From: Capra hircus
Taxonomy: Eukaryota > Chordata > Mammalia > Artiodactyla > Bovidae
NCBI RefSeq assembly: GCF_001704415.2
Contig: NC_030811.1
Location: 78,076,069-78,140,068 of the forward strand
DNA: 64,000 bases
Reading direction: 5' to 3'
Below are positions 1 through 10,793 of this stretch, piece after piece. Below the pieces are notes generated by a model. It ran no database searches and was not told the origin of the DNA. It saw nothing but the letters and a program-made list of their open reading frames with translations. The translations under genes were made by a program, and so were the position numbers. How positions within the stretch are numbered: position 1 is the first letter of the stretch; each line of letters opens with the position of its first letter.

Positions 1-61
1 CCCAACCCAGGTCTCCTGCATTGCAGACAAATTCTTTACCATTTGAGCCACCAGGGAAGCC
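1..61 (-). repeat. Bov-tA SINE, 5' (tRNA-derived) end, cut by window edge
   Basis: Read on the minus strand this is the tRNA-Glu-derived head of a ruminant Bov-tA SINE: a ggcttccctggtggctc-like start, the anticodon-arm region and a decayed B box. The Bov-A body lies outside the window to the left. It abuts an older L1 3' end, so it may have inserted into or beside that element. Confidence 0.9.
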
Positions 62-63
62 TC

Positions 64-525
64 AACTATAATACTATTCGGCCATAAAAAAGAATGAAAT
101 TTTTCCATTTGCAGCAACATGAATGAAGGTAGAGATCATTATAGTAAGTGAAATACATAAGGTAGAAAAAGACAAATGCTGATAACATCACTTTTATGTG
201 GAATCTAAAAAAAAAAGCATCAAACTAATGATTATAACAAAAAAGAAGCAGATTCAAAGATATAGAGAACAAACTAGTGGTTCCTAGTGAGAAGAAGGAA
301 TTGAGGAGGGGCAATATAGGGGTATAGGATTAAGCAGTATACACTATTAGATATAAAACAAACTACAAGGATATATTGTACAACATAGGGAATATAGGCA
401 ATATTTTATAATAACTATATATGGAATACAATCTTTAAAAGTTGCAGATAACTCATGCTTATAACATATAATATGAAATATCAAGAATACTTCAATTTTT
501 TAAAAAAAGAGAAAAAGGATAACTC
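64..525 (+). mobile_element. Old L1 3' end (L1MA/L1MB-like)
   Basis: The segment has the order typical of eutherian L1 3' ends: the last ORF2 codons (tattcggccataaaaaagaa), then the gcaacatgaatgaaggtagagatcat region, then a 3' UTR with cttttatgtggaatctaaaaa and a purine-rich stretch. It ends in AT-rich DNA near 525. The 5' end is lost. Divergence looks high, so it predates the ruminant repeats. Confidence 0.88.
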
Positions 526-1634
526 CAGTGGATAATCTCCATTTGACATTTTTTTAAAATCATCTGAATTGTCCAGGAAGCTAAAGTGATCAACAGAAAA
601 TTGATTTCACATGTTGTCATTGTCAAACTATTAGTGAAATAATCAAGTAAAGCAATCTGTAAGGAATTGGAAGAAGAGGGAAAAAAATTTATCCATTTGC
701 CTCAGGATATGTCTTTCTACTAGTGACTGCAAGTTTATTTTATGTTAATTTATTAGATGGTAAGGAGGTTGAAGAGAAAGGAAAGTACAAGGCTTTGTTC
801 CTATGTTCCTTTTTCAGGAATAGTTTCAGCTGACTCATCTCAGAAATGAATAAATAAATCACAGAAAGTTGTTTGGCTCTTTTAAGATCCACAGCCACAC
901 AGTAAGTGACAGACATATTTAATCCAGTCTACTGGGACAGGTTCCATCCCCTTTTAAGGTGAAAAATTGTGCTTTGGTTTCTGATGATCTAGAGACCCAT
1001 CTCATTTTCAGGTGACTAGAGTTTTATACACAATTACTGAATTCATTTGATCTATACTCATTTTTTTTATAAATTATGAGCCAGTAAAATAATTCTTCCC
1101 CTAATAATTCTCCTTTGCCTATTTTAAAGAGAAGCACAAATATAAGGTCCTTGATAACTCACTACCAATGCCATGGTTAATTACTTTTCATAGTTGAAAA
1201 CATTTAGGTATATGAAAATTTGTAACCCTTCCATGCTTTAATCACAATATTAGAGAGTTCAGTCAATCTTTTAATTATGATTTTATATCTTTGTGTGTGG
1301 TTTTTCTTCGAAATTTCAGTAGTATTACATATTTTGTATAAGAAATGCAAAAATAAAAGAGACAAAAATATATTAAACAATTACAGATCATTAGGAGATT
1401 CAAAACCAGAGAGAATAATTGGTATTTCAGAAAAAATGAAAGAGAATTGTAAGTGGCTTACAATATTCTCCAGTTCTATTGAAAATGACTTTATTTTTAA
1501 TCATTTCCTTCCCCCACTATTGTACAGATGGGATATTGAGTTTCATTTTTCATCATTAGCCTCAGTCTCAAAGTAAATATTAGAGTTGTTCTTATAATTA
1601 TGATTATAGGTTCCCATGGGGAAGGGAAAATGAA
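526..1634. other. AT-rich unique DNA, no gene seen
   Basis: No coding region or clear repeat. Positions about 866-965 contain agccacacagtaagtgacag, which resembles the 3' core of a MIR SINE but is too short to assign. A 99-codon open frame at 1277-1576 has no recognisable domain and lysine/asparagine-rich composition, as expected from AT-rich DNA. Confidence 0.6.
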
Positions 1635-1735
1635 TATTTACTCTTTTCCTGGCATTGTGCTAGGTGCTGTACATGCATTACTCAAAATTTTACAATGAAG
1701 AAATGTAAAGGACAGGATATACTTGAAAGCAAACT
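1635..1735 (+). repeat. MIR SINE fragment
   Basis: The order cctggcattgtgctaggtgct, tacatgcattactca, then a decayed version of the core that follows in MIR (fattened by indels) matches the plus orientation of this ancient mammalian tRNA-derived SINE. Only the 5' half is preserved. Confidence 0.65.
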
Positions 1736-1827
1736 CAGGTGCATCTAAATTTTCTATAATATCTCAAGATGGCTAGTTTCATCTAGGAACAGGGCATTGT
1801 CTACTGATTTCCTTGATTTGCCTAACC

Positions 1828-2154
1828 TTTTTTTTTCTTTTTAAAAAAGTTTTATTTTTAATTGGAACCTAATTGCTTTACAATGTTGTGTTGGTTTCTG
1901 CTGTACAACAATATGAATCAGCTACAAGTATACATATATTTCCTCCCTGTTGAGCCTCCCTTCTCCCCATCCCACCTCTCTAAATCATCACAGAACACCA
2001 GGCTGAGCTCCCTGTGTTATACAGCAATTTCCCAGTAGCCATTTATTTTACAAACGGTTAATGTATATATTTCACAGCTATCTTTCACAGACCTAGAGAA
2101 TGGACTAGGGGACACAGTGAGGGAAGAAGAGATTGGGATGAACTGAGAGAGTAG
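1828..2154 (-). mobile_element. Bovid L1 3' end with inverted 5' segment
   Basis: From 1828 to about 2084 the DNA is the reverse complement of a bovid L1 3' UTR: a poly(T)/A-rich tail, then acaatgttgtgttggtttct and ttacagcaattt-like blocks. From about 2086 to 2154 the orientation flips: cagacctagagaatggac through gaactgagagagtag is the L1-sense sequence that lies just upstream of the first block in the consensus. The structure (inverted 5' segment, sense 3' segment, A tail) is that of an L1 5' inversion. No target-site duplication could be fixed. Confidence 0.82.
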
Positions 2155-2356
2155 ACTTGTGTAACTCTTAAATGTTAGATGTTCTTTATAAAAAGCAAGA
2201 TTCAACTAATAAAAAAAAAAAAACACGTGACCAAAAATGAATCTGACCTAAATTCAATTTATAAACCAGAAGTTATACCACTGTAAGTTACTAATAAAAC
2301 ATCTATTAGGATAGTTATGTGTGGGTTTGAAACTACTGAAGTTTAATAAACCATGG

Positions 2357-2541
2357 AAGTGTTAGTTGCTCAGTTGTGGCCAACTGTTTAAGGCCACCAG
2401 GCTCTTCTGTCCATTGAATTCTCCAGGCAAGAATACTGGTCAGTCGCCCTTCCCTTCTGCAGGGGATCTTTCCGACCCAGGGAATGAATCCAGGTCTTCT
2501 GCATTGTAGGCAGATTCTTTACCTGAGCCACCAGGGAACCC
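2357..2541 (-). repeat. Bov-tA SINE
   Basis: Minus-strand Bov-tA: the Bov-A body with the ccaggcaagaatactgg block, followed by the reverse-complemented tRNA-Glu head ending gagccaccagggaac. It has several small indels around 2370-2395 (the usual gaccccatggactgtag region is shortened), so it is an older copy. Confidence 0.9.
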
Positions 2542-2954
2542 TAAAGCTCTAAAGTTTTTACATAAAATTATTAAGGTCAAAAAAAGAAGCTATTGTTTAA
2601 AACATAAATTAGCAGGCAATTTACTTTTTAAAATTTAGAGTCTTAGTTTACTGTCTTGTAAATTTTATTTTAAAACTGAAGTGTAATTTTTTTAATGCAG
2701 TAATAAAATACCACGATTGTTTCATTCTTAGAAAATCCAATTTAAGAACTGAGCCACATTAATTTTTAAAAATATAGAATAAACTCATACAAGGTACACA
2801 TTCATTTATAGTATAAAACTAAAAGGGAATATGTGAATAGTATTTTAAAAACTGAATATTTGATCCTAATTAGTTTAATATTAGTAAGATATCCACAAGT
2901 TAACTAAAAATTAAATATAGTCATATATTTAAATCATATTTTTAAAGAGGTCAT
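2542..2954. other. AT-rich unique DNA
   Basis: Low-complexity-leaning AT-rich sequence between two ruminant retroposons. No gene, RNA or assignable repeat was seen. Confidence 0.6.
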
Positions 2955-3542
2955 CAGTTTAGTTCAGCTGCTCAGAGGTGTCCGACTCTTTGCAACCCCA
3001 TGGACTACAGCACGCTAGGCCTCCCTATCCATTACCAAACCCCTGAGTTTACTCAAACTCATGTCCATTGAGTTAGTGATAACATCCAACCATCTCCTCC
3101 TCTGTCATCCCCTTCTCCTCCTGCCTTCAGTCTTTCCCAGCATCAGGGTCTTTTCAAATGAGTCAGCTCTTCACATTAGGTGGCCAAAGTATTAGAGTTT
3201 CAGCTTCAACATCAGCTCCTTCTTCCAAGGAACAAGTGTCTTTTAATTTCATGGGTGCAGTCACCATCTGTAGCGATTTTGGAGCCCCCCAAAAATAAAG
3301 TCTGCCACTGTTTCCACTGTTTCCCCATCTATTTCCCATGAAGTGATGGGACTGGATGCCATGATCTTTGTTTTCTGAATGTTAAGCCTTAAGCCAACTT
3401 TTTTACTCTCCTCTCTCATTTTCATCAAGAGGCTATTTAGTTTTTCTTCACTTTCTGCCATAAGGGTGGTGTCATCTGCATATCTGAGGTTATTGATATT
3501 TCTCCTGGCAATCTTGATTCCAGCTTGTGCTTCATCCAGCCC
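2955..3542 (-). mobile_element. BovB LINE 3' part, internally deleted
   Basis: Minus-strand BovB (RTE clade). The 3' UTR and C-terminal reverse-transcriptase coding part are present, with the catalytic motif codons readable as YADD at 3471-3482 (minus strand). Relative to the other BovB copies here (8097-9665 and 34127-34951) about 300 bp is missing at about 3224-3232, where sequence jumps from the catcag-ccttc block directly to cttccaaggaa. The remaining open frame (3261-3461, minus) encodes the AESEEKLNSLLMK and LNIQKTKIMAS segments. The element stops at its truncated 5' end near 3542. Confidence 0.93.
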
Positions 3543-3591
3543 ATAAATAGGTCATAATAAGAGTAAAACTGATAGGGCTTTAACAGCATTA

Positions 3592-3788
3592 GGGGCTTCC
3601 CTGATGGCTCCGTGGTAAAGAAACTGTTTGCAATACAGGAGACAGGGGCTTGATTCCCTGGGTTAGGATGATTCCCTGGAGAAGGAAATGGCAACCTACT
3701 CCAGTATTCTTGACTGGGAAATCCCATGGACAGTGGAGCCTAGTGGGCTACAGTCCATGGGATCTCAAGAATCGGACAGGACTTAGAA
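3592..3788 (+). repeat. Bov-tA SINE
   Basis: Plus-strand Bov-tA beginning ggggcttccctgatggctc, with a degraded B box (gcttgattccctggg), then the Bov-A part with ggagaaggaaatggcaacct and the cagtccatgggatctcaag region. It lies 50 bp beyond the BovB fragment in the opposite orientation. Its terminal tgagcga motif has decayed. Confidence 0.92.
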
Positions 3789-4711
3789 ACCAAACCATCA
3801 CCACCTAATAGGATGAGAAGTGTAAATATTTGACATTATTTTGTGTTTTGAGAACTAAAATCAAGGTGAGTTCTCTCATTTTATTTTTTTCTAACCCGCT
3901 TCAACTTTAAACTACTGGGTGACCTGGTACAAGATAAATGGTTCACTGCAAATGTCTTCATGGTAAGAAGTATCATGAATAGACACATTAGCCAAATTGA
4001 CTAAAAAGAAACCACAATTTTATTTGTGAGCTCATTTTATAATACAGTAAAATACATTCCTTACAAGACATTCCAAAGAATAGACTAATATATCCTCCAT
4101 AGATGGTGTGAGGATTGATCATTTCTAACGAAGTTAAAGCAATTCCAGGTATGTGATTTGAGCTGTTACATGGCTGACTTCAAATGATGAAGAACATGTT
4201 TTAGAAGTTTATTTTGGAGTACATAATGGTTTATACCATAGAAATAATGCTGTATATTATAATCATGTCTTTGGCTCAACTTTTAAATCAGTTAGGCACC
4301 TAAAATATATTGTTCATGGTATGTTGGAAATGTGTTGTCACACATTGCCATGTATAACAATGTTTCCAGGGAACAGAGGAATAATGGCTAAAGTTCCAAG
4401 TTAGGCTGACAGGTCTTCAAAACTCAAAACCCTCCTTTCATAAGAAGAGTTATATAGAACACTCCCAGCTTAAGTAATGTGGTGGGAATTCTTGCTGCTT
4501 TGTCAAAGGTTCCTCAGGGCAAGAATGGGTTAGGAGTGAGTAGAAGAGTAGCAGACTATTGGGAGATAAATTCTTTTTGCTTTTGTATAAAGAGTTATGG
4601 TGAGCAATTTCTGTGCTGAGCAGTTTCTGCCATGCTATAAGTAAGCAACTAGAAGGGAAAAGAGGGTTAGACACATAAGAAAGCATGTCTCCAAAGGAGA
4701 TATGGATAGCT
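3789..4711. other. Unique DNA, no gene seen
   Basis: No recognisable coding region or repeat. The sequence is AT-rich and has none of the ruminant SINE or LINE landmarks. Confidence 0.55.
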
Positions 4712-4804
4712 TTCCCTTCTCCCAGGGACCTTCCTGACCCAGGGATCAAGCCCAGGTCTCCCAGATTGCAGGCAGATTCTTCATCTGAGCCACCAGGGAA
4801 ACCC
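4712..4804 (-). repeat. Bov-tA SINE head, partial
   Basis: Only the tRNA-derived half is left, on the minus strand (ccaggtctcccagattgcagg, then gagccaccagggaaaccc). It accounts for the GGSDEESACNLGDLGLIPGSG-type peptide in an apparent 154-codon minus-strand frame at 4450-4914, which is therefore not a gene. Confidence 0.88.
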
Positions 4805-5254
4805 ATCAGAGCCATCTGGTTATTTTGCATGTGAAACATGAAGCAGCCTATAAAACACCTTGCAGTGGCCATAAAAAAGCCATTCCTGCTAGAGGAATGT
4901 GTCTCCTCCCTCATGGTACTAGACCCAAAGAAAGCTTTGTCTCATGTTCAGGCTCTGGCATGCAAAATGCTGAGCTTAATACTTGAGGAAAGAAAACATG
5001 AGTACACAGAACTTGATGACTGAAGTGTATTTGGCTTTGGCCAAGAAGAATAAGTTTTCATCAAAAAGATCTCTGGTTGAGTGATTGAGAAATTGTTGGC
5101 AACATTGGCAGAGATTAAACTGTTGGAACAAGAAGGCCTTTTCTTTTGTTTTTAGGGGTGTGGCAACCTGACCACCTGTAACAGTTACATGTTGGATGGA
5201 TGACACAAAAGAAGGTAAAAGAAGAAAGAATCTAATGTGAGTGATATTATCATA
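4805..5254. other. Unassigned stretch, no gene seen
   Basis: It has a slightly higher GC than its surroundings and a 61-codon plus-strand frame (4838-5023) overlapping a minus frame (4976-5206). Neither resembles a domain I know. A decayed ancient repeat or a processed-gene relic is possible, but nothing decides it. Confidence 0.4.
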
Positions 5255-5526
5255 GCTGCTACTGCTGCTAAGTCACTTCAGTCGTGTCCAACTCTGCGTG
5301 ACCCCAGAGACGGCAGCCCACCAGGCTCCCCTGTCTCTGGGATTCTCCAGGCAAGAACACTGGAGTGGCTTGCCATTTCCTTCTCCAATGCATGAAAGTG
5401 AAAAGGGAAAGTGAAGCCGTTCAGTCGAATCCGACTCTTAGCGACCCTAAGGACTGCAGCCTACCAGGCTCCTCCGTCCATGGGATTTTCCAGGCAAGAG
5501 TACTGGAGTGGGGTGCCATTGCCTCC
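5255..5526 (-). repeat. Bov-A2 SINE, full dimer
   Basis: Both Bov-A monomers are present on the minus strand. The gctgct repeat tail with taagtcacttcagtcgtgtc opens the element, the gaaagtgaaaagggaaagtg linker lies in the middle (about 5394-5416), and the reverse-complemented 5' end (gtactggagtggggtgccatt) closes it near 5526. Its length of about 270 bp fits the family. Bov-A2 derives from the ends of BovB and is thought to use the BovB machinery. Confidence 0.95.
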
Positions 5527-6009
5527 CTCTTAAGTAATTGACCTTATATTCCTCTTAAAAATCAAGGAAATCGGAACAGAATTCTCCTTGGGAATAGAGT
5601 TTTCCAAAATGATGCTTTTAAATTTATATGACCTAGATCATTTATAGGACTGAGGGATAATTTGAATGGAAATATCATAGTCACATGTCCATGATAAAAT
5701 TGCAAAAGCCTGAAATAATGATACAGAACTTAACACTGATTACCTTCACAAGTGGCTCTCAGAAACAGAAAGGCAATAAATCACTACCATTCTTTCTAAA
5801 CAACTATCATCTTATCAGCAAGTTAAATGATACAGATAGCTATCATGTTCTTCATATGTATGATACAAATCATCACGAAGCTGCAACAAATCTATCTCTC
5901 AGCCCTAAATATCATGTTTAGAATTACCTTCTCTTTGCCAGTTGCACTTGGTTAATATTTCTGCTTACATATTACTCCTTGTCCCATTTAAACTTGCACA
6001 TCACCCACA
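5527..6009. other. AT-rich unique DNA
   Basis: A 78-codon frame at 5685-5921 has no recognisable domain. No repeat landmark was seen. Confidence 0.5.
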
Positions 6010-6175
6010 ACCCCATCCCTGTCATTTACTATCCTCCAAACTCACCTATTTACATAACAATTACCATTATGTAAATATGACATATTTACTTGTTTATTTT
6101 CTAAGTTATTCCTTAGAATGTAAGTTCCACAAGAGAGAGAGCCTGACACATAGTAGGTTTCAATAAATACTTGCT
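6010..6175 (+). repeat. L2 LINE 3' end
   Basis: The tail order matches L2: a pyrimidine-rich coding end, ttagaatgtaagttccacaag, then gcctgacacatagtaggtttcaataaatac followed by a short tail. Plus orientation. The upstream part merges into decayed AT-rich DNA, so the left boundary is approximate. Confidence 0.72.
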
Positions 6176-7118
6176 CATTAAAAAGTAAAATGGATGCAAA
6201 TAAAAAGCAATTTTAGAGAGACTATGCTATAAATCAATAATAATAAGATATCATTATGTCTCAAAAATGCCTAATTTTTCTATATTAAATGTTTAACAGG
6301 CTCTGTGGCTTATTCATATGAAGAGCTCAATTAATATCCAGATCATGAAGGGCAATTAGCAATTTTTATAAATTATGCAACTCTTTATATTTTAGCTACA
6401 ATTGCTTATTGGTGGCATCTTGAGGTCAAGTTTTTTATCTTGATTAAAGATGTCTATATAAAAAATGTTTACTGAATTAGGCATATAATATGTAAAATGC
6501 ATATTTAGTTTATTCTATTAATAATAAAATTATCGTATAATCAAAGCACATTTTTATAAGAAAAATTTCTTTGAAGTTAAAATATATGATGATTTATGAA
6601 TATAATTTTATTTCCTGTTGTAAAAGTTGATTTATATCTGTCATCCAAAACAATCTTCAACAATATTTTTATGAAAAAACCACCAAATATAAATTAAAAA
6701 TTGAAAATAATCCTTACTATCTTTAAGATATTAATGCAAGGTATAAAACTGTAGAGAAAGTTAATTTTGCAACCTGCTATAATGTTACAAGAATGTACCA
6801 GAAAATAACGGCACCAATCCTAATGCATCATTTTAGTCCCCAGCTGATATTTGGAAGTAATTTTTATTTTAAGTAAAAATGAAAAATTCTGACCCACTGA
6901 ATCATTATGAGGAAAAATGGATGCCAAATGCAATTATTTTTAGTTTGTAATTTTTCAGGCTTTAACAGTATTTGTTAAATAGATATTCTCTATCATTCCT
7001 TTGATTTTAATCAAAATAAGATTACAGGACACATGACCCATTCTGAAAGTGTAACATCAAATTTAGGATTACATTTATTTCTTAGCCATCAATTTAATAT
7101 CGTGTTAATTTTTTAAAA
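6176..7118. other. Repeat-free AT-rich stretch
   Basis: Nearly 1 kb without any recognisable interspersed repeat, rich in taat-type homeodomain core motifs (for example ggcaattagcaatttttata near 6350). No coding frame. It could be a conserved noncoding element, but only a cross-species alignment would show that. Confidence 0.45.
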
Positions 7119-7275
7119 TATATATAAATCTTGGGAGGGGGGTTCATGTTTGGGAACGCATGTAAGAATTAAAGATTTTAAAATTAAAAAATAAATAAAT
7201 AAATAAATAAATTGCCAAAAAAAAAAATAAAATAAAAAAGAAAAAAAAAATATATATATATATATATAAATCTTG
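7119..7275 (+). mobile_element. Very short bovid L1 3' end with 15-bp TSD
   Basis: A 15-bp direct repeat, tatatataaatcttg, lies at 7119-7133 and 7261-7275. Between them is the extreme 3' end of a bovid L1: ggttcatgtttgggaacgca, tgtaagaattaaagatttta, then an A-rich tail (aaat repeats 7188-7212, mixed A-rich to 7250). The insert is about 127 bp, so reverse transcription stopped almost at once. Apparent open frames here are tail sequence. Confidence 0.9.
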
Positions 7276-8096
7276 AAGTAGAAACAGTCCATCTGAGGCT
7301 TTTAGAGGATCTATTCTTAACATTAAGCCTGCAGCAAAGAACACTAGTCAAATAAAAGAATTTCTAAACAAAATATTTAACACTTGAAGTAATAAGCATA
7401 TGGTAAGAATATTGGAATTTCATTGGTTGGTCATTTATTATTAAAGGTAACCAGCCAAAAGAGTAACTTTAAACATTCTAAAGTCTTTAGAATATTTCCA
7501 TAGTTGTAAAAAAAACCTCAGGTAGAACAGCCTATGTGACAAATTATCTCCCAGTGATGAAGAATGACTGTAATAAATGGTAGTAAACTGATAATGCATG
7601 AATTCTTAAAAAAAAATGGTTTTATCCAAAAAACTATAAGCAAGGAGATTGCTGAAGCCCAGTCTTGATTACCTCATATCATTGAAGGATGTTCTTAAAT
7701 CTGTTCTATTGACAGAACTCTTGGTTTTTCCCTGGTCTTTGTTTCTGTGCTAGTAAAAAAATATTGCACATGGAAATTCTCAATGTATTATCTACACTGA
7801 AAATGTTCAGAAGGTGATGGGCTATAAGTAAATGTGTTTCAAAACGTAATTTTATTTAATCCAAGGAGGGTACACAGTTTTATTACCTAAAGACTTTTTA
7901 TACTATTTGATGACCTGTGTGAAGTATGTCTTTCTATAAACTGAATTCAAAGAATCCTTTTGGTTCTAGCTTTTTGTTTGCTTTTATAACATGTATTATC
8001 ATTTTTGTTAAAAACATTTTGGAATAAACACAGGGGTATGTTTTGCGTGTGTGTGTGTGTAAGATGTACAAGAAAGCTAAATCTATATCTTCACTT
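7276..8096. other. Unique DNA with short (GT)n
   Basis: No gene or assignable repeat apart from a gtgtgtgtgtgtgtgt run at 8045-8060 just before the BovB 3' end. Confidence 0.55.
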
Positions 8097-9665
8097 CAGT
8101 TCAGTTGCTCAGTCATTTCCGACTCTTTGCGACCCCATGGACTGCAGCACTCCAGGCCTCCTTGTCCATCACCAACTGCCAGACTTCATTCAAACTCATG
8201 TCCATTGAGTTGGTGATGCCATCCAACCATCTTATCCTCTGTCGTCTCCTTCTCCTCCTGCCTTCAATCTTTCCCAGCATCAGGGCCCCTTCTAATGAGT
8301 CAGCTCTTCACATCAGGTAGCCAAAGTATTGGAGTTTCAGCTTCAACATCAGTCCTTCCAATGAATATTCAGGACTGATTTCCTTTAGGACGGACTGGTT
8401 GGCTCTCCTTGCAGTCCAAGGGATTCTCAAGAGTCTTCTCCAACACCACAGTTCAAAAGCACCAATTCTTTGGCGCTCAGCTTTTATTATAGTCCAACTC
8501 TCACATCCATACATGACTACTGGAAAAACCACAGTCTTGATTAGACAGACTTTGTTGGCAAGGTAATGTCTCTGATTTTAATATGCTGTCTAGGTTGGTC
8601 ATAACTTTCCTTCCAAGGAGTAAGCATCTTTTAATTTCATGGATGCAGTCACCATCTGTAGTGATTTTGGAGCCCCCCAAAAATAAAGTCTGCCACTGTT
8701 TCCACTGTTTCTCCATCTATGAAGTGATGGGACTGGATGCCATGATCTTTGTTTTCTGAATGTTAAGCCTTAAGCCAACTTTTCACTCTCCTCTTTCACT
8801 TCCATCAAGAGGCTTTTTAGTTCTTCTTCACTTTCTGCCATAAGGGTGGTGTCATCTGCATGTCTGAGGTTATTGATATTTCTCCTGGCAATCTTGATTC
8901 CAGCTTGAGCTTCATCCAGCCAGCATTTCTCATAATATACTCTGCATATAAGTTAAATAAGCAGGATGACAATATACGGCCTTGATGTACTCCTTTCCCT
9001 ACTTGGAACCATTCTGTTCTTCCATGTTGAGTTCTAACTGTTGCTTCCTGACCTGCATACAGATTTCTCAAGAGGCAGGTCAGGTGGTTTGGTATTCCCA
9101 TCTCTTTCAGAATTTTCCACAGTTTGTGGTGATCCACATAGTCAAAGGCTTTGGAATAGTCAATAAGGCAGAAATAGAATTTTTTCTGGAACTCGCTTCC
9201 TTTTTCAAAATGTTGGCAATCTGATCTCTGGTTCCTCTGCCTTTACTAAAAACCTGCTTCAACAGCTGGAAGTTCATGGTTCATGTACTGTTGAAGCCTG
9301 GCTTGGAGAATTTTGAATATTACTTTACTAGCGTGTAAGATGAGTGCGAATGTGTGGTAGTTTGAGCATTCTTTGGCATTGCCTTTCTTTGGGATTGGAA
9401 TGAAAACTGACCTTTTCCAGGCCTGTGGCCCTGCTGAGTTTTCCAAATGTGCTGGCATATTGAGTGTAGAACTTTCACAGCATCATCTTTTAGGATTTGA
9501 AATAGTTCAACTGGAATTCCATCACCTCCACTAGCTTTGTTCATAGGGATGCTTCCTAAAGCCCACTTGACTTCACATTCCAGCAGGTCTGGCTCTATAA
9601 CTTCGGAACAGTTAAACTGCCTTAATCCTGACCCAATAATCCAGAGGCGATTACTTAGGGACTTC
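8097..9665 (-). mobile_element. BovB LINE, 1.57-kb 3' part
   Basis: This is the longest BovB stretch in the window, on the minus strand and 5'-truncated. It carries the 3' UTR and roughly the last half of the RTE reverse-transcriptase ORF. It begins with the cagttcagttgctcagtc 3' end and loses BovB similarity around 9600-9665. It lacks the endonuclease domain and any 5' promoter, so it cannot move on its own. Confidence 0.94.
8300..9665 (-). pseudogene. BovB reverse-transcriptase ORF remnant
   Basis: Reading the minus strand: ECEVKWALGSIPMNKASGGD and VELFQILKDDAVKVLHSICQ (within 9320-9667), KRSVFIPIPKKGNAKECSNY (within 9246-9458), then HHKLWKILKEMGIPNHLTCL and QGRILSSCLFNLYAEYIMRN (within 8817-9137). 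These are the RT fingers and palm of the RTE clade. The reading frame shifts several times; one lost G in the gctggctgga region (about 8919) puts the catalytic box out of frame. The box itself reads HADD instead of YADD (8851-8862). Downstream frames give the conserved C-terminal WCWRRLLRIPWTARRANQSV segment. Dead copy. Confidence 0.9.
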
Positions 9666-10793
9666 AAATATTGTTTAAAATCTACATTGGTGTATTATTA
9701 ATTATCATAGGGAATGTTAAAATTAACTTATATTGACAAAATTGTGTTCAGGGTAAGAGTTGGTAAGAAAAGTGTAGTGGTTTAATTGTTTTTCTATGAA
9801 CAGGGCACAATAACTTGTCACAACAGATTAAAGACATTGGAACAAGACTTTGGATCTCCTAGATCTGTTGTGCATAATATTTAACCAAGTAATGGTGAAT
9901 GAACTGCTTTATACTGTTCAGAAATTGAGAGTATGAAACATTTATAGCAATTTTTGATGTGATTGTATGGGTTTTAAATCTAATAAAACTACATCAGCAA
10001 AACCCACTAGGGACTTGAATTCTAATTTTTTTCTAGTAACTTAATTTTATTGTATTTTACAAAAGTATTGATCTGCAAGAGATTAGGAAATAAATGATAC
10101 TTTTAAACAAACAATCCTAGTTTCCTTGCTTGTCTTATGTCCTTCCTTGTATCTAGCCTAAACAGAGACTGCTGGTCTTACTATCTAAAACTAATGAATC
10201 CTCAGAGGTGAATCTTTTATGTATGGAGTTGTCACAATGCCTGAAGATCAAGGCTTTTGTATAACTATTTTTTTTTCTACTTTAAAATAAACATTGGTAT
10301 TTTGCTTAAACTTGACTTTTCAAATGTAACATAATGGTTTTTCAAATGATTTTTCAATGCTAACAACCCACCTGTTATCCAGGCTGTGGTTGAGGGGACA
10401 TACAGCCTGTACCTTCCTCTATATAAATTCCAATATTTACCAAAAATTTTTCCAAGTTGCTAAAATGCCAAGTTGTTCAGATCATTCTGTCATTTATTTT
10501 CCTACTTCAGCCTTTCCCCCAGATCTCCTATCTGGAAATCCATGTAATTTGTAGTTCCTATCTTTTTTTTCAATTGCTTAGAGGTGCAGACTCATTAGGA
10601 AGATGAACATAATCATGCACAGTCTTTGTGGCAGAGCAGAACTATTACTAAAATTGTAAAACAAACACAAGAAACTTTCTCCAGGGAGTTAGAACTAAAT
10701 CTCCACTATGAGCTGTCTCACTTGTCAATTAGCTAAAGCATGGCCCAAATGGCAACAGGTAAATGTAAACAATTCAATGCTGACCATGCAAAT
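9666..10793. other. Unique DNA, no gene seen
   Basis: AT-rich sequence. A 65-codon frame at 10357-10554 has no recognisable domain. No repeat landmark was seen. Confidence 0.55.

Noticed and set aside
1277..1576. 99-codon open frame with hydrophobic start
   Set aside because: AT-rich composition, no domain, no splice or promoter context.
4450..4914. 154-codon minus-strand open frame
   Set aside because: Contains the translated Bov-tA head (GGSDEESACNLGDLG); the rest has no domain.
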